Source: Pseudodesulfovibrio tunisiensis (GTDB lineage Bacteria > Desulfobacterota > Desulfovibrionia > Desulfovibrionales > Desulfovibrionaceae). Taken from it: DNA of 64,000 nucleotides. Numbering within the stretch: the stretch's first letter is position 1; each line of letters begins with the position of its first letter. The DNA lies in the NCBI RefSeq assembly GCF_022809775.1, contig NZ_CP094380.1, forward strand, positions 1,599,001 to 1,663,000. Reading direction: 5' to 3'. Position numbers and translations under genes: made by a program. The notes under the pieces are model-generated. The model saw only the letters and a list, made by a program, of their open reading frames with translations, did no database searches and was not told the origin of the DNA. This document shows positions 36,938 through 49,169 of the stretch, one piece after another.

Positions 36938-37888
36938 GTGAAACAGCTCACCCCGCTCATCCTCACCGTTTCGGTTCCGCCCCACCGCCATTGCGGCGTG
37001 ACCGTACGGGACAGGATGCTCAACATTCTTCTGGCCCTCATCCCGGCAGCGGCAATGGCCGTATCCAGCCTCGGTCTGGCCGCGTTCCGGGTCATGGCTC
37101 TGGCAATGGCCGTGGCGCTGCTCGCCGAGAGAATCTGCGACCATTTCATGGACCGGGAAACCCAGATCCACGATCTGCACGCCCTGACAGTGGGACTGTG
37201 CTTCGCCTTTCTGCTGCCCTCCTCGGCCCCGTGGTGGCTGGTGGCAACGGGCAGTGCCATGTCCATCGTGCTCGGCAAGATGGTATTCGGCGGACTCGGC
37301 GGCAGCCCGTTCTGCGCCCCGCTGATCGGCTGGGCCATTTGCAGACTCTCATGGCCCGCGTTCATGGACATCAACGCCACCATGCTGAACACGGACATGG
37401 TGTACCCTCTGGCCCAGCTCAAGGACTTCGGTCTGGATGCGGTCACGGTAAGCAGCCTTCGGGAACTGATACTGGGCAAGCAGCTCGGCGGTCTGGGCGC
37501 GGTGCAGATGGCCGGCGTCATCGTCGGCGGCCTGTTCCTGCTGGTGCGCAAGCACATCTCGTCCATCATCCCGGCCGGCGTGATCATCGGCGTACTGCTC
37601 ACGGCGTGGGTCTTCAACATGATCGATCCCGCGACCCATGCCAGCCCGGCCTTTCATCTCTTTACCGGTTCCACGCTGTTCGGCGCCTTCTTTCTGGCAA
37701 CGGACGGCCCGTCCTCGCCGAACAGGCGCATCCCCATGCTCCTCTTCGGACTGCTGGCCGGAACCATGATCGTCGTCATCCGCACGTACGGCATCTACCC
37801 GGACGGCGTGCCGTTCGCCATACTGCTCGCCAACCTGTTCACCCCTGTTTTCGAGCGCATCCGGCCCCGGCCGTTCGGAGTGAGGTAA
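36938..37888 (+). CDS. rnfD: RnfD, membrane subunit
   Basis: 316 residues from a GTG start at 36938, chosen for the AGGAG site eight bases upstream and the RnfD-like start KQLTPLILTVSVPPHRHC. About nine to ten helices. In other RnfD/NqrB proteins FMN is bound to Thr in a GATPL motif. The aligned sequence here is TDMVYPLAQL, with Tyr156 where the threonine should be. Otherwise FGGLGGSPFCAPLIGWAI and LATDGPSSP are normal. Part of the membrane ion-pumping core. Confidence 0.92.
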   Translation: MKQLTPLILTVSVPPHRHCGVTVRDRMLNILLALIPAAAMAVSSLGLAAFRVMALAMAVALLAERICDHFMDRETQIHDLHALTVGLCFAFLLPSSAPWWLVATGSAMSIVLGKMVFGGLGGSPFCAPLIGWAICRLSWPAFMDINATMLNTDMVYPLAQLKDFGLDAVTVSSLRELILGKQLGGLGAVQMAGVIVGGLFLLVRKHISSIIPAGVIIGVLLTAWVFNMIDPATHASPAFHLFTGSTLFGAFFLATDGPSSPNRRIPMLLFGLLAGTMIVVIRTYGIYPDGVPFAILLANLFTPVFERIRPRPFGVR

Positions 37889-37891
37889 ACC

Positions 37892-38467
37892 ATGAAGGAA
37901 ATGATGAAAATGATGGTTGTCCTGTCCCTGATCTGCGGCCTTTCCGGCGTGACGCTGGCCGCTCTCAAGCAGGCCACCGCTCCGATCATCGAGGAACAGG
38001 TGCTCACCTTTGTTCAGGCCCCGGCCATTGAACAGGTGCTGAACGACTACGACAACAACCCCATCAAGGACCGCAGAAAATTCGAAATGGACGGCAGCAG
38101 CATCACGGTGTTTCCAGCCATGAAGGACGGCAGGCTCAACGGCGTGGCCTTCGAGACCTCGGGCAAGGGATACGGCGGCCAGATCGGCGTCATGGTCGGC
38201 TTTGACATGACCGCGAACACCCTGTCCGGCATCGGCATCACCACCATGAAGGAAACCCCGGGGCTGGGCTCCCGGGTCACGGGCCACGGCTTCACCACCC
38301 AATTCAAGGGCCATGCCCTGGATTCCATGAAGCTCAAGAAGAACGGCGGAGACATCGACGCCGTGGCAGGGGCCACCATCTCCTCCACGGGCACCGTGTC
38401 CGCCGTGCGCGAGGCCGTTTCCATCTTCAATACCCTCAAGGGCAAGTTCGCCGAGGGTTGGTCCTAG
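37892..38467 (+). CDS. rnfG: RnfG, FMN-binding subunit
   Basis: 191 residues. One N-terminal helix (residues ~7-24) is followed by a periplasmic FMN-binding domain. The flavinylation motif reads DAVAGATISS, with the acceptor threonine at residue 162, so it should carry covalent FMN added by an ApbE enzyme. The motif MKETPGLGSRV is also typical. It starts 3 bp after rnfD. Confidence 0.94.
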   Translation: MKEMMKMMVVLSLICGLSGVTLAALKQATAPIIEEQVLTFVQAPAIEQVLNDYDNNPIKDRRKFEMDGSSITVFPAMKDGRLNGVAFETSGKGYGGQIGVMVGFDMTANTLSGIGITTMKETPGLGSRVTGHGFTTQFKGHALDSMKLKKNGGDIDAVAGATISSTGTVSAVREAVSIFNTLKGKFAEGWS

Positions 38468-38504
38468 CCGCCCCCGGGCAAACACTCTGGTCTGGAGCAT
38501 ACTC

Positions 38505-39182
38505 ATGAACAGATTATGGAAGGAATTCTCCAAGGGTCTCTGGAAGGACCTGCCCCCGTTCAAACTGGTGCTGGGCCTCTGCCCGGTGCTGGCCGTGACC
38601 AACACCGCGGACAACGGGCTGGGCATGGGCATGGCCGTGGTCTTCGTGCTCACCCTGTCCAACCTGCTGATCTCGCTGGTGCGCAAGATAATCCCGGCCA
38701 AGGTCCGCATCGCCTGCTTCATCGCCATTTCCGCATCCCTGGTCGTGGCCGTGGAGCTGCTCATGCAGGCGTTCGCCTATCCCCTGTACCAGCAACTGGG
38801 CATTTTCGTGCCCCTCATCGTGGTCAACTGCATCATTCTGGGCCGGGCCGAGGCATTCGCGTCCAAGAATCCGCCCCTTCTCGCCATTGCCGACGGTCTG
38901 GGCATGGGAATCGGCTTCACCATGTCCCTGACCTTTCTGGGCGCCTTGCGCGAATTTCTGGGCAAGGGTCAGCTCTTCGGCATCGACGCCACATGGCAGG
39001 GATTCGAACCCTTCGGATTCATGGTCGAGGCGCCGGGCGCATTCGTGAGCCTCGGCATTCTGCTGGCCATCATGAACTTCTCGGAAAACGTGCGGCGCAA
39101 GCGTCAGGGCCTCAAGGCAGTCGAGGGACCGACCCACGACTGCAAGTCCTGCGGCGCATGCAACAAGGCACAATCCGCCTAG
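38505..39182 (+). CDS. rnfE: RnfE, membrane subunit
   Basis: 225 residues with six helices; LVLGLCPVLAVTNTADNGLGMG and NCIILGRAEAFASKN mark RnfE/NqrD. The paired cysteines in the helices bind the membrane-embedded iron-sulfur cluster together with RnfA. A C-terminal tail HDCKSCGACNKAQSA adds a CxxCxxC group that I do not recall as part of the family core. Confidence 0.94.
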   Translation: MNRLWKEFSKGLWKDLPPFKLVLGLCPVLAVTNTADNGLGMGMAVVFVLTLSNLLISLVRKIIPAKVRIACFIAISASLVVAVELLMQAFAYPLYQQLGIFVPLIVVNCIILGRAEAFASKNPPLLAIADGLGMGIGFTMSLTFLGALREFLGKGQLFGIDATWQGFEPFGFMVEAPGAFVSLGILLAIMNFSENVRRKRQGLKAVEGPTHDCKSCGACNKAQSA

Positions 39183-39200
39183 TCGAGGGAGAACAACATC

Positions 39201-39776
39201 ATGCAGGAATACTTTCTTCTCTTCATAGGCGCGATGTTCGTCAACAACATCGTGCTGGCCCAGTACCTCGGCAACTGCCCGTTCATCGGCACGTCCAAGG
39301 ATACGGGCGTGGCCGTCGGCATGGGCGGAGCCGTGGTGTTCGTGGCCGTGATGGCCGCAGCCATCACATGGCTGGTCCAGCGCCACATTCTGGTGCCTTT
39401 CGGTCTGGGCTATCTCCAGACTCTGGCCTTCATTCTCGTCATCGCGTCCCTTGTCCAGTTCGTGGAAATGTTTCTCAAGAAGATGGTCCCGCCCCTGTAC
39501 AAATCGCTGGGCATCTTCCTGCCGCTCATCACCACGAACTGCGCTGTCATGGGTATCGCCCTGATCTGCCAGCGCGAGGAATTCGGTCTGCTGCACACCG
39601 TGCTGTTCGCGTTCGCCTCGGGTCTGGGCTTCATGGTCGCCCTTGTCCTGCTGGCGGGCATCCGCGAACGGCTGGCCGTGCGACGGCTGCCCATCGCCAT
39701 GCGTGGCACGCCCATCGGGCTGGTCATGGCCGGGCTGATGTCCCTGGCCTTCTTCGCCTTCAAGGGCATGATTTAA
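39201..39776 (+). CDS. rnfA: RnfA, membrane subunit
   Basis: 191 residues, six helices, and the RnfA/NqrE signatures MFVNNIVLAQYLGNCPFIG and LPLITTNCAVMGIAL. It forms the twofold-like membrane core with RnfE and shares the central Fe-S cluster through its conserved cysteines. It lies 18 bp after rnfE. Confidence 0.96.
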   Translation: MQEYFLLFIGAMFVNNIVLAQYLGNCPFIGTSKDTGVAVGMGGAVVFVAVMAAAITWLVQRHILVPFGLGYLQTLAFILVIASLVQFVEMFLKKMVPPLYKSLGIFLPLITTNCAVMGIALICQREEFGLLHTVLFAFASGLGFMVALVLLAGIRERLAVRRLPIAMRGTPIGLVMAGLMSLAFFAFKGMI

Positions 39777-39801
39777 CGAGCTGCCATACAGGAAGAATGA
39801 T

Positions 39802-41898
39802 ATGATAACCACATCGGGACTGACTCTTTTCGGCATCGGTCTAGGCGCGGCCGCCATTCTGGGCGTGGCTTCCAAGCTGCTCTACGTCAAGGAAGACCCG
39901 CGCATCGCCCTGATCGAGGACAACCTGCCCGGCGCAAACTGCGGCGGCTGCGGCTTTCCGGGCTGTTCCGGCGCTGCCGCGGCCATCGTGGCGGGCAAGG
40001 CCCCGGCAACGGTCTGCATCGTGGCCGACGCCGAAGCCTCGAAAATCATCGCCGGCATCATGGGACAGGAAGTCATCGAGCGCGAACCCGAGCTGGCCCA
40101 GCGCGACTGCACTGGCGGCACCCGCGCCGAGGACGCCTTCAATTACGAAGGCGTGCTGGACTGCCGCGCCGCCCACCAGCTCTACGGCGGATCGAAATCC
40201 TGCCCCGAAGGCTGCCTGGGCCTCGGCTCCTGTGTGCGTGCCTGCCCGTTCAACGCCATCCACATGGGCCCGGACCACCTGCCCGTGATCGATCCGGCCA
40301 TGTGCAAGGCATGCGGCAACTGCGTGGACGCGTGTCCGCGCGGCGTGATCGCCGTGACCGGCATGACGGCCCGGCTCCTGCATCTCAACCAGACCACGGA
40401 CTGTCTGGCCCCGTGCCGCCAGAAATGTCCGGGACAGATCAATATTCCCAGATACATCGAACAGGTCAAGGCCGGAGACTACGACGGCGCACTCATGACC
40501 ATCCGCGAGCGCAATCCCCTGCCCATCGTGTGCGGTCGCGTATGCCCGCGCCCCTGCGAGACCGAATGCCGCCGCCAGTACGTTGACGAAGCCGTGGGCA
40601 TCAACATGCTCAAGCGTTTCGTGGCGGATCGCGAACTGCATTCCGGGAACAGATTGACCATACCCTGTGCCAAGGACACCGGCAGGAAGGTCGCCATCGT
40701 GGGCGGCGGACCTGCCGGTCTGTCCTGCGCCTACTTCCTGCGCCGCCTCGGGCACAGCCCCACCATCTTCGAGGGCATGCCCCATCTGGGCGGCCAGCTC
40801 CGCTACGGCATTCCCGAATACCGGCTGCCCAAGGCCGATCTCGACTGGGAGATTCAGGGCATTCTGGACCTCGGCATCGAGGCACGGCTCAACACCCGGT
40901 TCGGCAGGGACTTCACCATGGAGACCCTGAAGGAGGAAGGCTACGAAGCCGTTTTCCTCGGCATCGGCGCATGGCAGGCCAGCGGCATGTACGCCGAGGG
41001 TGAAGACCTTGACGGCGTAATGGGCGGCATCGAGTTCCTCACGGCCCATGCGCTGGGCCAGCGGCCCGAAGTGGGCGAACACGTGATCGTGGTCGGCGGC
41101 GGCAACACCGCCATTGACGCGGCCCGCACCTGTGTACGTCTGGGCGCGAAAGCCACGCTCATGTATCGCCGCACCCGTGCGGAAATGCCAGCCAACCCCG
41201 AGGAAATCGTGGGCGCCGAGGAAGAAGGCGTGCAGTTCCGTTTTCTGGCCGCACCCGCCCGGGTCATCGGTGACGAGAACGGCAAGGCCACGCATCTCGA
41301 ATACTATGAGATGGAGCTGGGCGAACCCGATGAATCCGGCCGCCGCAGGCCCATCAAGAAGGAAGGCTCCGAAGCGCGAATGGCTGCGGACCTGATCATC
41401 CCGGCCATCGGTCAGAAGCCGAATCTGGAATGCCTGTACGACGAGAACGCCGAAACCTGCCCTCTGGAAACCACCCGTTGGCAAACCATCGTGGCCGACG
41501 AACACACGTTCCAGACCGCAATCCCCGGCGTGTTCACCGCAGGCGACGTATACACCGGCCCGGATCTGGTCATTTCGGCCATCGGCGATGGCAGGAAGGC
41601 TGCCCGGTCCATGCACTACTACATGACCCAGGGCGACATTCCGGTCCCGGAAACCACGCAGAAGGACATGATCCCCTATACCCTGTTCCGGGAGATCGAC
41701 CATGTTGAACGCAAGAAGCGTGCAGTCATGCCGCACCTGTGCCACGGCGACGACCGCAACTGCACCTTCAGCGAAGTCGAAGGCGCGATATCCGAAGCCG
41801 AGGCTCGGGCCGAGGCTGACCGCTGCCTGCGCTGCGGCCTGATCTGCTACGACAAGGATGTTGCGGAGGACGCCCCGACAGCAACCGAGAATGCATAA
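39802..41898 (+). CDS. rnfB: RnfB fused to a GltD/NfnB-like FAD-NAD(P) oxidoreductase domain
   Basis: 698 residues, against roughly 190-330 for common RnfB. Residues 1-190 are RnfB: one membrane helix, the cluster motif ANCGGCGFPGCSGAA, then ferredoxin motifs (CLGLGSCVRACP; CKACGNCVDACP). Residues ~195-690 match glutamate synthase small subunit/NfnB: cluster motifs CLAPCRQKCP and CGRVCPRPCETEC, an FAD loop VAIVGGGPAGLSC (~297), an NAD(P) loop VIVVGGGNTAID (~428) and the flavin-end motif GVFTAGDV. A terminal RCLRCGLICYDKD adds cysteines. The extra domain would let RnfB exchange electrons directly with NAD(P)H. Confidence 0.94.
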   Translation: MITTSGLTLFGIGLGAAAILGVASKLLYVKEDPRIALIEDNLPGANCGGCGFPGCSGAAAAIVAGKAPATVCIVADAEASKIIAGIMGQEVIEREPELAQRDCTGGTRAEDAFNYEGVLDCRAAHQLYGGSKSCPEGCLGLGSCVRACPFNAIHMGPDHLPVIDPAMCKACGNCVDACPRGVIAVTGMTARLLHLNQTTDCLAPCRQKCPGQINIPRYIEQVKAGDYDGALMTIRERNPLPIVCGRVCPRPCETECRRQYVDEAVGINMLKRFVADRELHSGNRLTIPCAKDTGRKVAIVGGGPAGLSCAYFLRRLGHSPTIFEGMPHLGGQLRYGIPEYRLPKADLDWEIQGILDLGIEARLNTRFGRDFTMETLKEEGYEAVFLGIGAWQASGMYAEGEDLDGVMGGIEFLTAHALGQRPEVGEHVIVVGGGNTAIDAARTCVRLGAKATLMYRRTRAEMPANPEEIVGAEEEGVQFRFLAAPARVIGDENGKATHLEYYEMELGEPDESGRRRPIKKEGSEARMAADLIIPAIGQKPNLECLYDENAETCPLETTRWQTIVADEHTFQTAIPGVFTAGDVYTGPDLVISAIGDGRKAARSMHYYMTQGDIPVPETTQKDMIPYTLFREIDHVERKKRAVMPHLCHGDDRNCTFSEVEGAISEAEARAEADRCLRCGLICYDKDVAEDAPTATENA

Positions 41899-41970
41899 AG
41901 AACACCACCCCATCCCCGGAGAGCAGGATAACGCCGGTTCACCTCGATGACGAAGTCGGCGCGATTATCC

Positions 41971-42000
41971 GGGAGGGGCGGCTGCCCTGCCGCCCCTCCC
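41971..42000 (+). other. Intercistronic hairpin between rnfB and pta
   Basis: Perfect 12-bp arms GGGAGGGGCGGC/GCCGCCCCTCCC with a TGCCCT loop. No T-run follows, only CTCC. Third of a set of similar GC hairpins that separate the functional blocks of this region. Confidence 0.65.
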
Positions 42001-42028
42001 CTCCATCGGAACCCCAAAGGAACGCGAC

Positions 42029-44149
42029 ATGTCCAAAAGCCTTTACATAGCGGCAACCGAAGCCAGAAGCGGCAAGTCCGCCATCGTTCTCGGCGTGATG
42101 CAGCTCCTGCGCGCCCATGTTCGACGCGTGGCCGTCTTTCGCCCGATCATCAATGATCCGCTGGACAATGGCCGGGATCACGACATCGACCTGATGCTCA
42201 AGCATTTCAAGCTGGAAATGGAGTACGACCAGACCTACGCCTATACCCTGAGCGAGGCGCGGCGGCTCCTGAACAAGGGCCAGCAGTCCCTGCTTCTGGA
42301 AAACACGCTCAACAAGTTCAAGGAACTGGAAAAGCAGTACGACTTCGTGCTCTGCGAGGGCACGGACTACATCGGGGACAATGCAGCGCTGGAATACGAG
42401 ATGAACGTGTCGGTCGTGTCCAATCTGGGCTGCCCCGTGCTGCTGGTGGTCAACGGCCTGAACAAGACCGCACCCGAAATCACGGGCTCGACCCAGCGCA
42501 TTGTCGAAACCTTCGAGGAAAAGGGACTGGAAGTCACGGGGCTGGTCGTGAACCGGGCCCGGCCCGACCTGCCTGCATCCATGCTGGAGGAGATCAAGGC
42601 CAACACGCAGGCGTCCCATCCCCTGCTTGCCTACGTGATCCCGGACGACAAGCGCCTCGGAAACCCCACCATCCACGACGTGATCAAATGGCTGGATGCG
42701 CGCGTGCTCTACGGACACGGCAGGCTCGACACGCAGGTGGACGAATTCGTGACCGCGGCCATGCACATCGGCAACTTTCTCAAGTACATCAATGATGGCA
42801 CTCTGGTCATCTCCCCGGGTGACCGTTCGGACATCATTCTGGCAAGCATCACCTCGCGCCAGTCCTCGTCCTACGGGGACATCGCGGGCATCGTGCTCAC
42901 CGGCGGCCTCCAGCCCCCGGACACCATCCACAGACTCATCGAGGGATGGACCGGCGTGCCCCTGCCCATCCTGAGCGTGGAGCACCACACCTACAAGACC
43001 ACCCAGATTCTACAGGGACTGCACGGCACCATCGACCCGGAACACCCGGCCAAGATCGCGTCCGCCATCGGCCTGTTCGAATCCTGCGTGGACACCGAGG
43101 AACTGCGCAAGCGGCTGGTTACCACCAAATCCAGAAAGATTTCCCCTTTCATGTTCGAATACAACCTGATCGAAAGGGCCAAGTCCGCAAAACAGCACAT
43201 CGTTCTGCCCGAGGGCACGAGCGACCGCGTGCTTCAGGCTGCGGAAATCCTGCAACGCAGGCAGGTGGTGGACATCACCCTGCTCGGCGATCCGGACGCG
43301 GTTCGGGAACAGGCCTCCCGACTGGGCGTCTCCCTGAACGGCACGCGGATTCTCGACCCTGCGAAATCCGACAGGTTCGAGGAATACGCCAAGCTGTACT
43401 TCGAGGCGCGCAAGCACAAGGGCGTGCGCATGGAGGACGCCCGGGACCGCATGAGCGATCCCACGTACTACGGCAGCATGATGGTCCAGACCGGGGACGC
43501 GGACGGCATGGTGTCCGGTTCGGTGACCACCACGGCCCAGACCATCCGCCCGGCCTTCGAGTTCATCAAGACCAAGCCGGACGCGTCCATCGTTTCCAGC
43601 GTGTTCCTCATGTGCATGGGCGACCGGGTGGTGGTATTCGGCGACTGCGCCGTGAACCCGAATCCCGACGAACGCCAGCTTGCGGAAATCGCGCTCAGTT
43701 CGGCCGAGACCGCACGCATCTTCGGCATTGATCCCTATGTGGCCATGCTCTCCTATTCCACGGGCAAGTCCGGATCGGGTCAGGACGTGGAAAAGGTGGC
43801 GCGGGCGACCGAGATTGCCCAGGAACTGGCCCGGGAACGCGGACTGGACGTGCCCATCGAAGGCCCCCTCCAGTACGACGCAGCCGTGGATCCGGAAGTG
43901 GCGCGCACCAAGATGCCGGACAGCAAGGTTGCCGGCCGCGCCACCGTGTTCATCTTCCCGGAACTGAACACCGGCAACAACACCTACAAGGCAGTGCAAC
44001 GCGCCGTGCCCGGCTCCACAGCCATCGGCCCGGTTCTTCAGGGGCTGAACAAGCCCGTCAACGACCTCAGCCGCGGGTGCCGCATTCGCGACATCGTCAA
44101 TACCGTGGCCATCACCGCCATACAGGCTCAAGCGGAAAAGGACGCATAA
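42029..44149 (+). CDS. pta: Pta, phosphate acetyltransferase (long form)
   Basis: 706 residues. A P-loop BioD-like N-terminal domain (ATEARSGKSAIVLG) and a DRTGG domain (~residues 220-335) precede the catalytic domain (~375-700, with LPEGTSDRVLQAAEIL, MVQTGDADGMVSGSVTTT and SYSTGKSGSGQDVEKV). It converts acetyl-CoA and phosphate to acetyl phosphate. The AAAGGA site precedes the ATG. The stop directly abuts ackA. Confidence 0.97.
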   Translation: MSKSLYIAATEARSGKSAIVLGVMQLLRAHVRRVAVFRPIINDPLDNGRDHDIDLMLKHFKLEMEYDQTYAYTLSEARRLLNKGQQSLLLENTLNKFKELEKQYDFVLCEGTDYIGDNAALEYEMNVSVVSNLGCPVLLVVNGLNKTAPEITGSTQRIVETFEEKGLEVTGLVVNRARPDLPASMLEEIKANTQASHPLLAYVIPDDKRLGNPTIHDVIKWLDARVLYGHGRLDTQVDEFVTAAMHIGNFLKYINDGTLVISPGDRSDIILASITSRQSSSYGDIAGIVLTGGLQPPDTIHRLIEGWTGVPLPILSVEHHTYKTTQILQGLHGTIDPEHPAKIASAIGLFESCVDTEELRKRLVTTKSRKISPFMFEYNLIERAKSAKQHIVLPEGTSDRVLQAAEILQRRQVVDITLLGDPDAVREQASRLGVSLNGTRILDPAKSDRFEEYAKLYFEARKHKGVRMEDARDRMSDPTYYGSMMVQTGDADGMVSGSVTTTAQTIRPAFEFIKTKPDASIVSSVFLMCMGDRVVVFGDCAVNPNPDERQLAEIALSSAETARIFGIDPYVAMLSYSTGKSGSGQDVEKVARATEIAQELARERGLDVPIEGPLQYDAAVDPEVARTKMPDSKVAGRATVFIFPELNTGNNTYKAVQRAVPGSTAIGPVLQGLNKPVNDLSRGCRIRDIVNTVAITAIQAQAEKDA

Positions 44150-45358
44150 ATGAAGATTCTCGTCATCAACAGCGGGAGCTCCTCGCTCAAGTACCAGCTT
44201 CTGGACATGGAGACCGAGGCCGCGCTGGCCTCGGGAGTTGTGGAGCGCATCGGCGACCCCATGGGCGGAGCCAGCCACAAGTCGCATCCCGGCACGGATC
44301 GGGAGCAGAAGCACTCCGAACAGCTTCCGGTGCCGGATCACGGTGCGGCCATGCAGATCATGATCGACAAGCTGACCGGCAAGGATCTCGGCGTAATCGC
44401 CTCCATGGAGGAAGTGGACGCCATCGGCCACAGGGTGGTTCAGGGCGGAGAACTCTTTGCCGCCCCGGTGCGGGTCACCAAAAAGGTCATCGACGACCTG
44501 TGGTCGATCCAGTCTCTGGCCCCGGTGCATCACAGTGCGAACATGACCGGCATAGAAGTAGCGTGGGAACTCTTTCCGAACACCCCCGCAGTCATCGTGT
44601 TCGACAATGAATTCCATCAGACCATGCCGAAAAAGGCGTTCCTCTACCCCCTGCCCATGGAGTTCTACACCCGGCTCAAGATTCGCCGGTACGGGTTCCA
44701 CGGCACGTCGCACAAGTATGTGTCCAAGGCAGCGGCCCGTTTTTTGAACAAGCCGCTGGACCAGAGCAACCTGATCACGGTACACTTGGGCAACGGTTGC
44801 TCGATGGCCGCCATACGGAACGGCAAATGCGTGGATACCACCATGGGCCTGACCCCGCTGGCCGGGCTGATGATGGGCACCCGTTCGGGCGACATCGACC
44901 CCTCGATCCATGCCTATCTGGCGGACAATACGGATCTCGACCCCAGGGAAGTGGACACGCTGCTCAACAAGAAGAGCGGCATGTTCGGCATCTGCGGCCT
45001 GAGCGACATGCGCGACGTGCACGCCGCCAGGGAAAAAGGGGATGAAAACGCCCAGTTGGCCTTTGACATGTTTGCGTATCGCGTTAAGAAGACTCTCGGC
45101 GCATATGCGGCAATCCTCGGTTCCGTGGACGCAGTGGTGTTCACGGCCGGGATTGGCGAGAATGACGACGCGGTCCGCGCCGCTGCCTGTGACGGTCTCT
45201 CCCTCCTCGGAATATCTGTGGACCCGGAACTGAATGCGACCCGCTCCCCCGGGATCAGGGCCATCCACACCAGTGGAAGCGCCGTGTCCGTGCTCGTGAT
45301 TCCCACGAACGAGGAACTGGAGATTGCGCAGACGACAAGGGCCATCGTTGCCGGCTGA
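44150..45358 (+). CDS. ackA: AckA, acetate kinase
   Basis: 402 residues. The ASKHA-fold motifs are intact: INSGSSSLKYQLL at the N-terminus, FDNEFHQTMPKKAFLYPLP, RRYGFHGTSHKYVS, and HLGNGCSMAAIRNGKCVDTTMG. It transfers phosphate from acetyl phosphate to ADP, the main substrate-level ATP step of pyruvate oxidation. It begins right after the pta stop. Confidence 0.98.
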   Translation: MKILVINSGSSSLKYQLLDMETEAALASGVVERIGDPMGGASHKSHPGTDREQKHSEQLPVPDHGAAMQIMIDKLTGKDLGVIASMEEVDAIGHRVVQGGELFAAPVRVTKKVIDDLWSIQSLAPVHHSANMTGIEVAWELFPNTPAVIVFDNEFHQTMPKKAFLYPLPMEFYTRLKIRRYGFHGTSHKYVSKAAARFLNKPLDQSNLITVHLGNGCSMAAIRNGKCVDTTMGLTPLAGLMMGTRSGDIDPSIHAYLADNTDLDPREVDTLLNKKSGMFGICGLSDMRDVHAAREKGDENAQLAFDMFAYRVKKTLGAYAAILGSVDAVVFTAGIGENDDAVRAAACDGLSLLGISVDPELNATRSPGIRAIHTSGSAVSVLVIPTNEELEIAQTTRAIVAG

Positions 45359-45377
45359 TGACTGAATAAGCGTATAA

Positions 45378-48914
<3,537 letters not shown>

Positions 48915-48930
48915 GCAACGAAAGACAGAA

Positions 48931-48960
48931 GGGAGCGCGGCTGTCCGCGCTCCCTTTTCC
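48931..48960 (+). terminator. Terminator after the pyruvate:ferredoxin oxidoreductase gene
   Basis: GGGAGCGCGG/CCGCGCTCCC arms with a CTGT loop and TTTTCC after it, 16 bp beyond the stop codon. Confidence 0.88.
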
Positions 48961-49032
48961 GCAAGCACGAGGCCCGGTTTTCCGACCGCAATGGAAACGT
49001 ACCGAGCTCCCTTGACCAGCCGGGCCCATGCC

Positions 49033-49058
49033 GGGCCTCCCGCGCACACGGGAGGCCC
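49033..49058. other. Second hairpin upstream of the chemoreceptor gene
   Basis: Arms GGGCCTCCCG and CGGGAGGCCC around CGCACA. No T-run on either side. It may be a backup structure for the preceding terminator, or lie in the leader of the chemoreceptor transcript. Confidence 0.4.
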
Positions 49059-49169
49059 GAAAACGAGAACGAACTTTCATTCAATCTGTCATTCACCGTT
49101 TTTTTCAAAGGATTTCGACGAGTAGCACGAACCGACCTTCATAATCCCCAACTTCTGTTCGAGGTGCGT

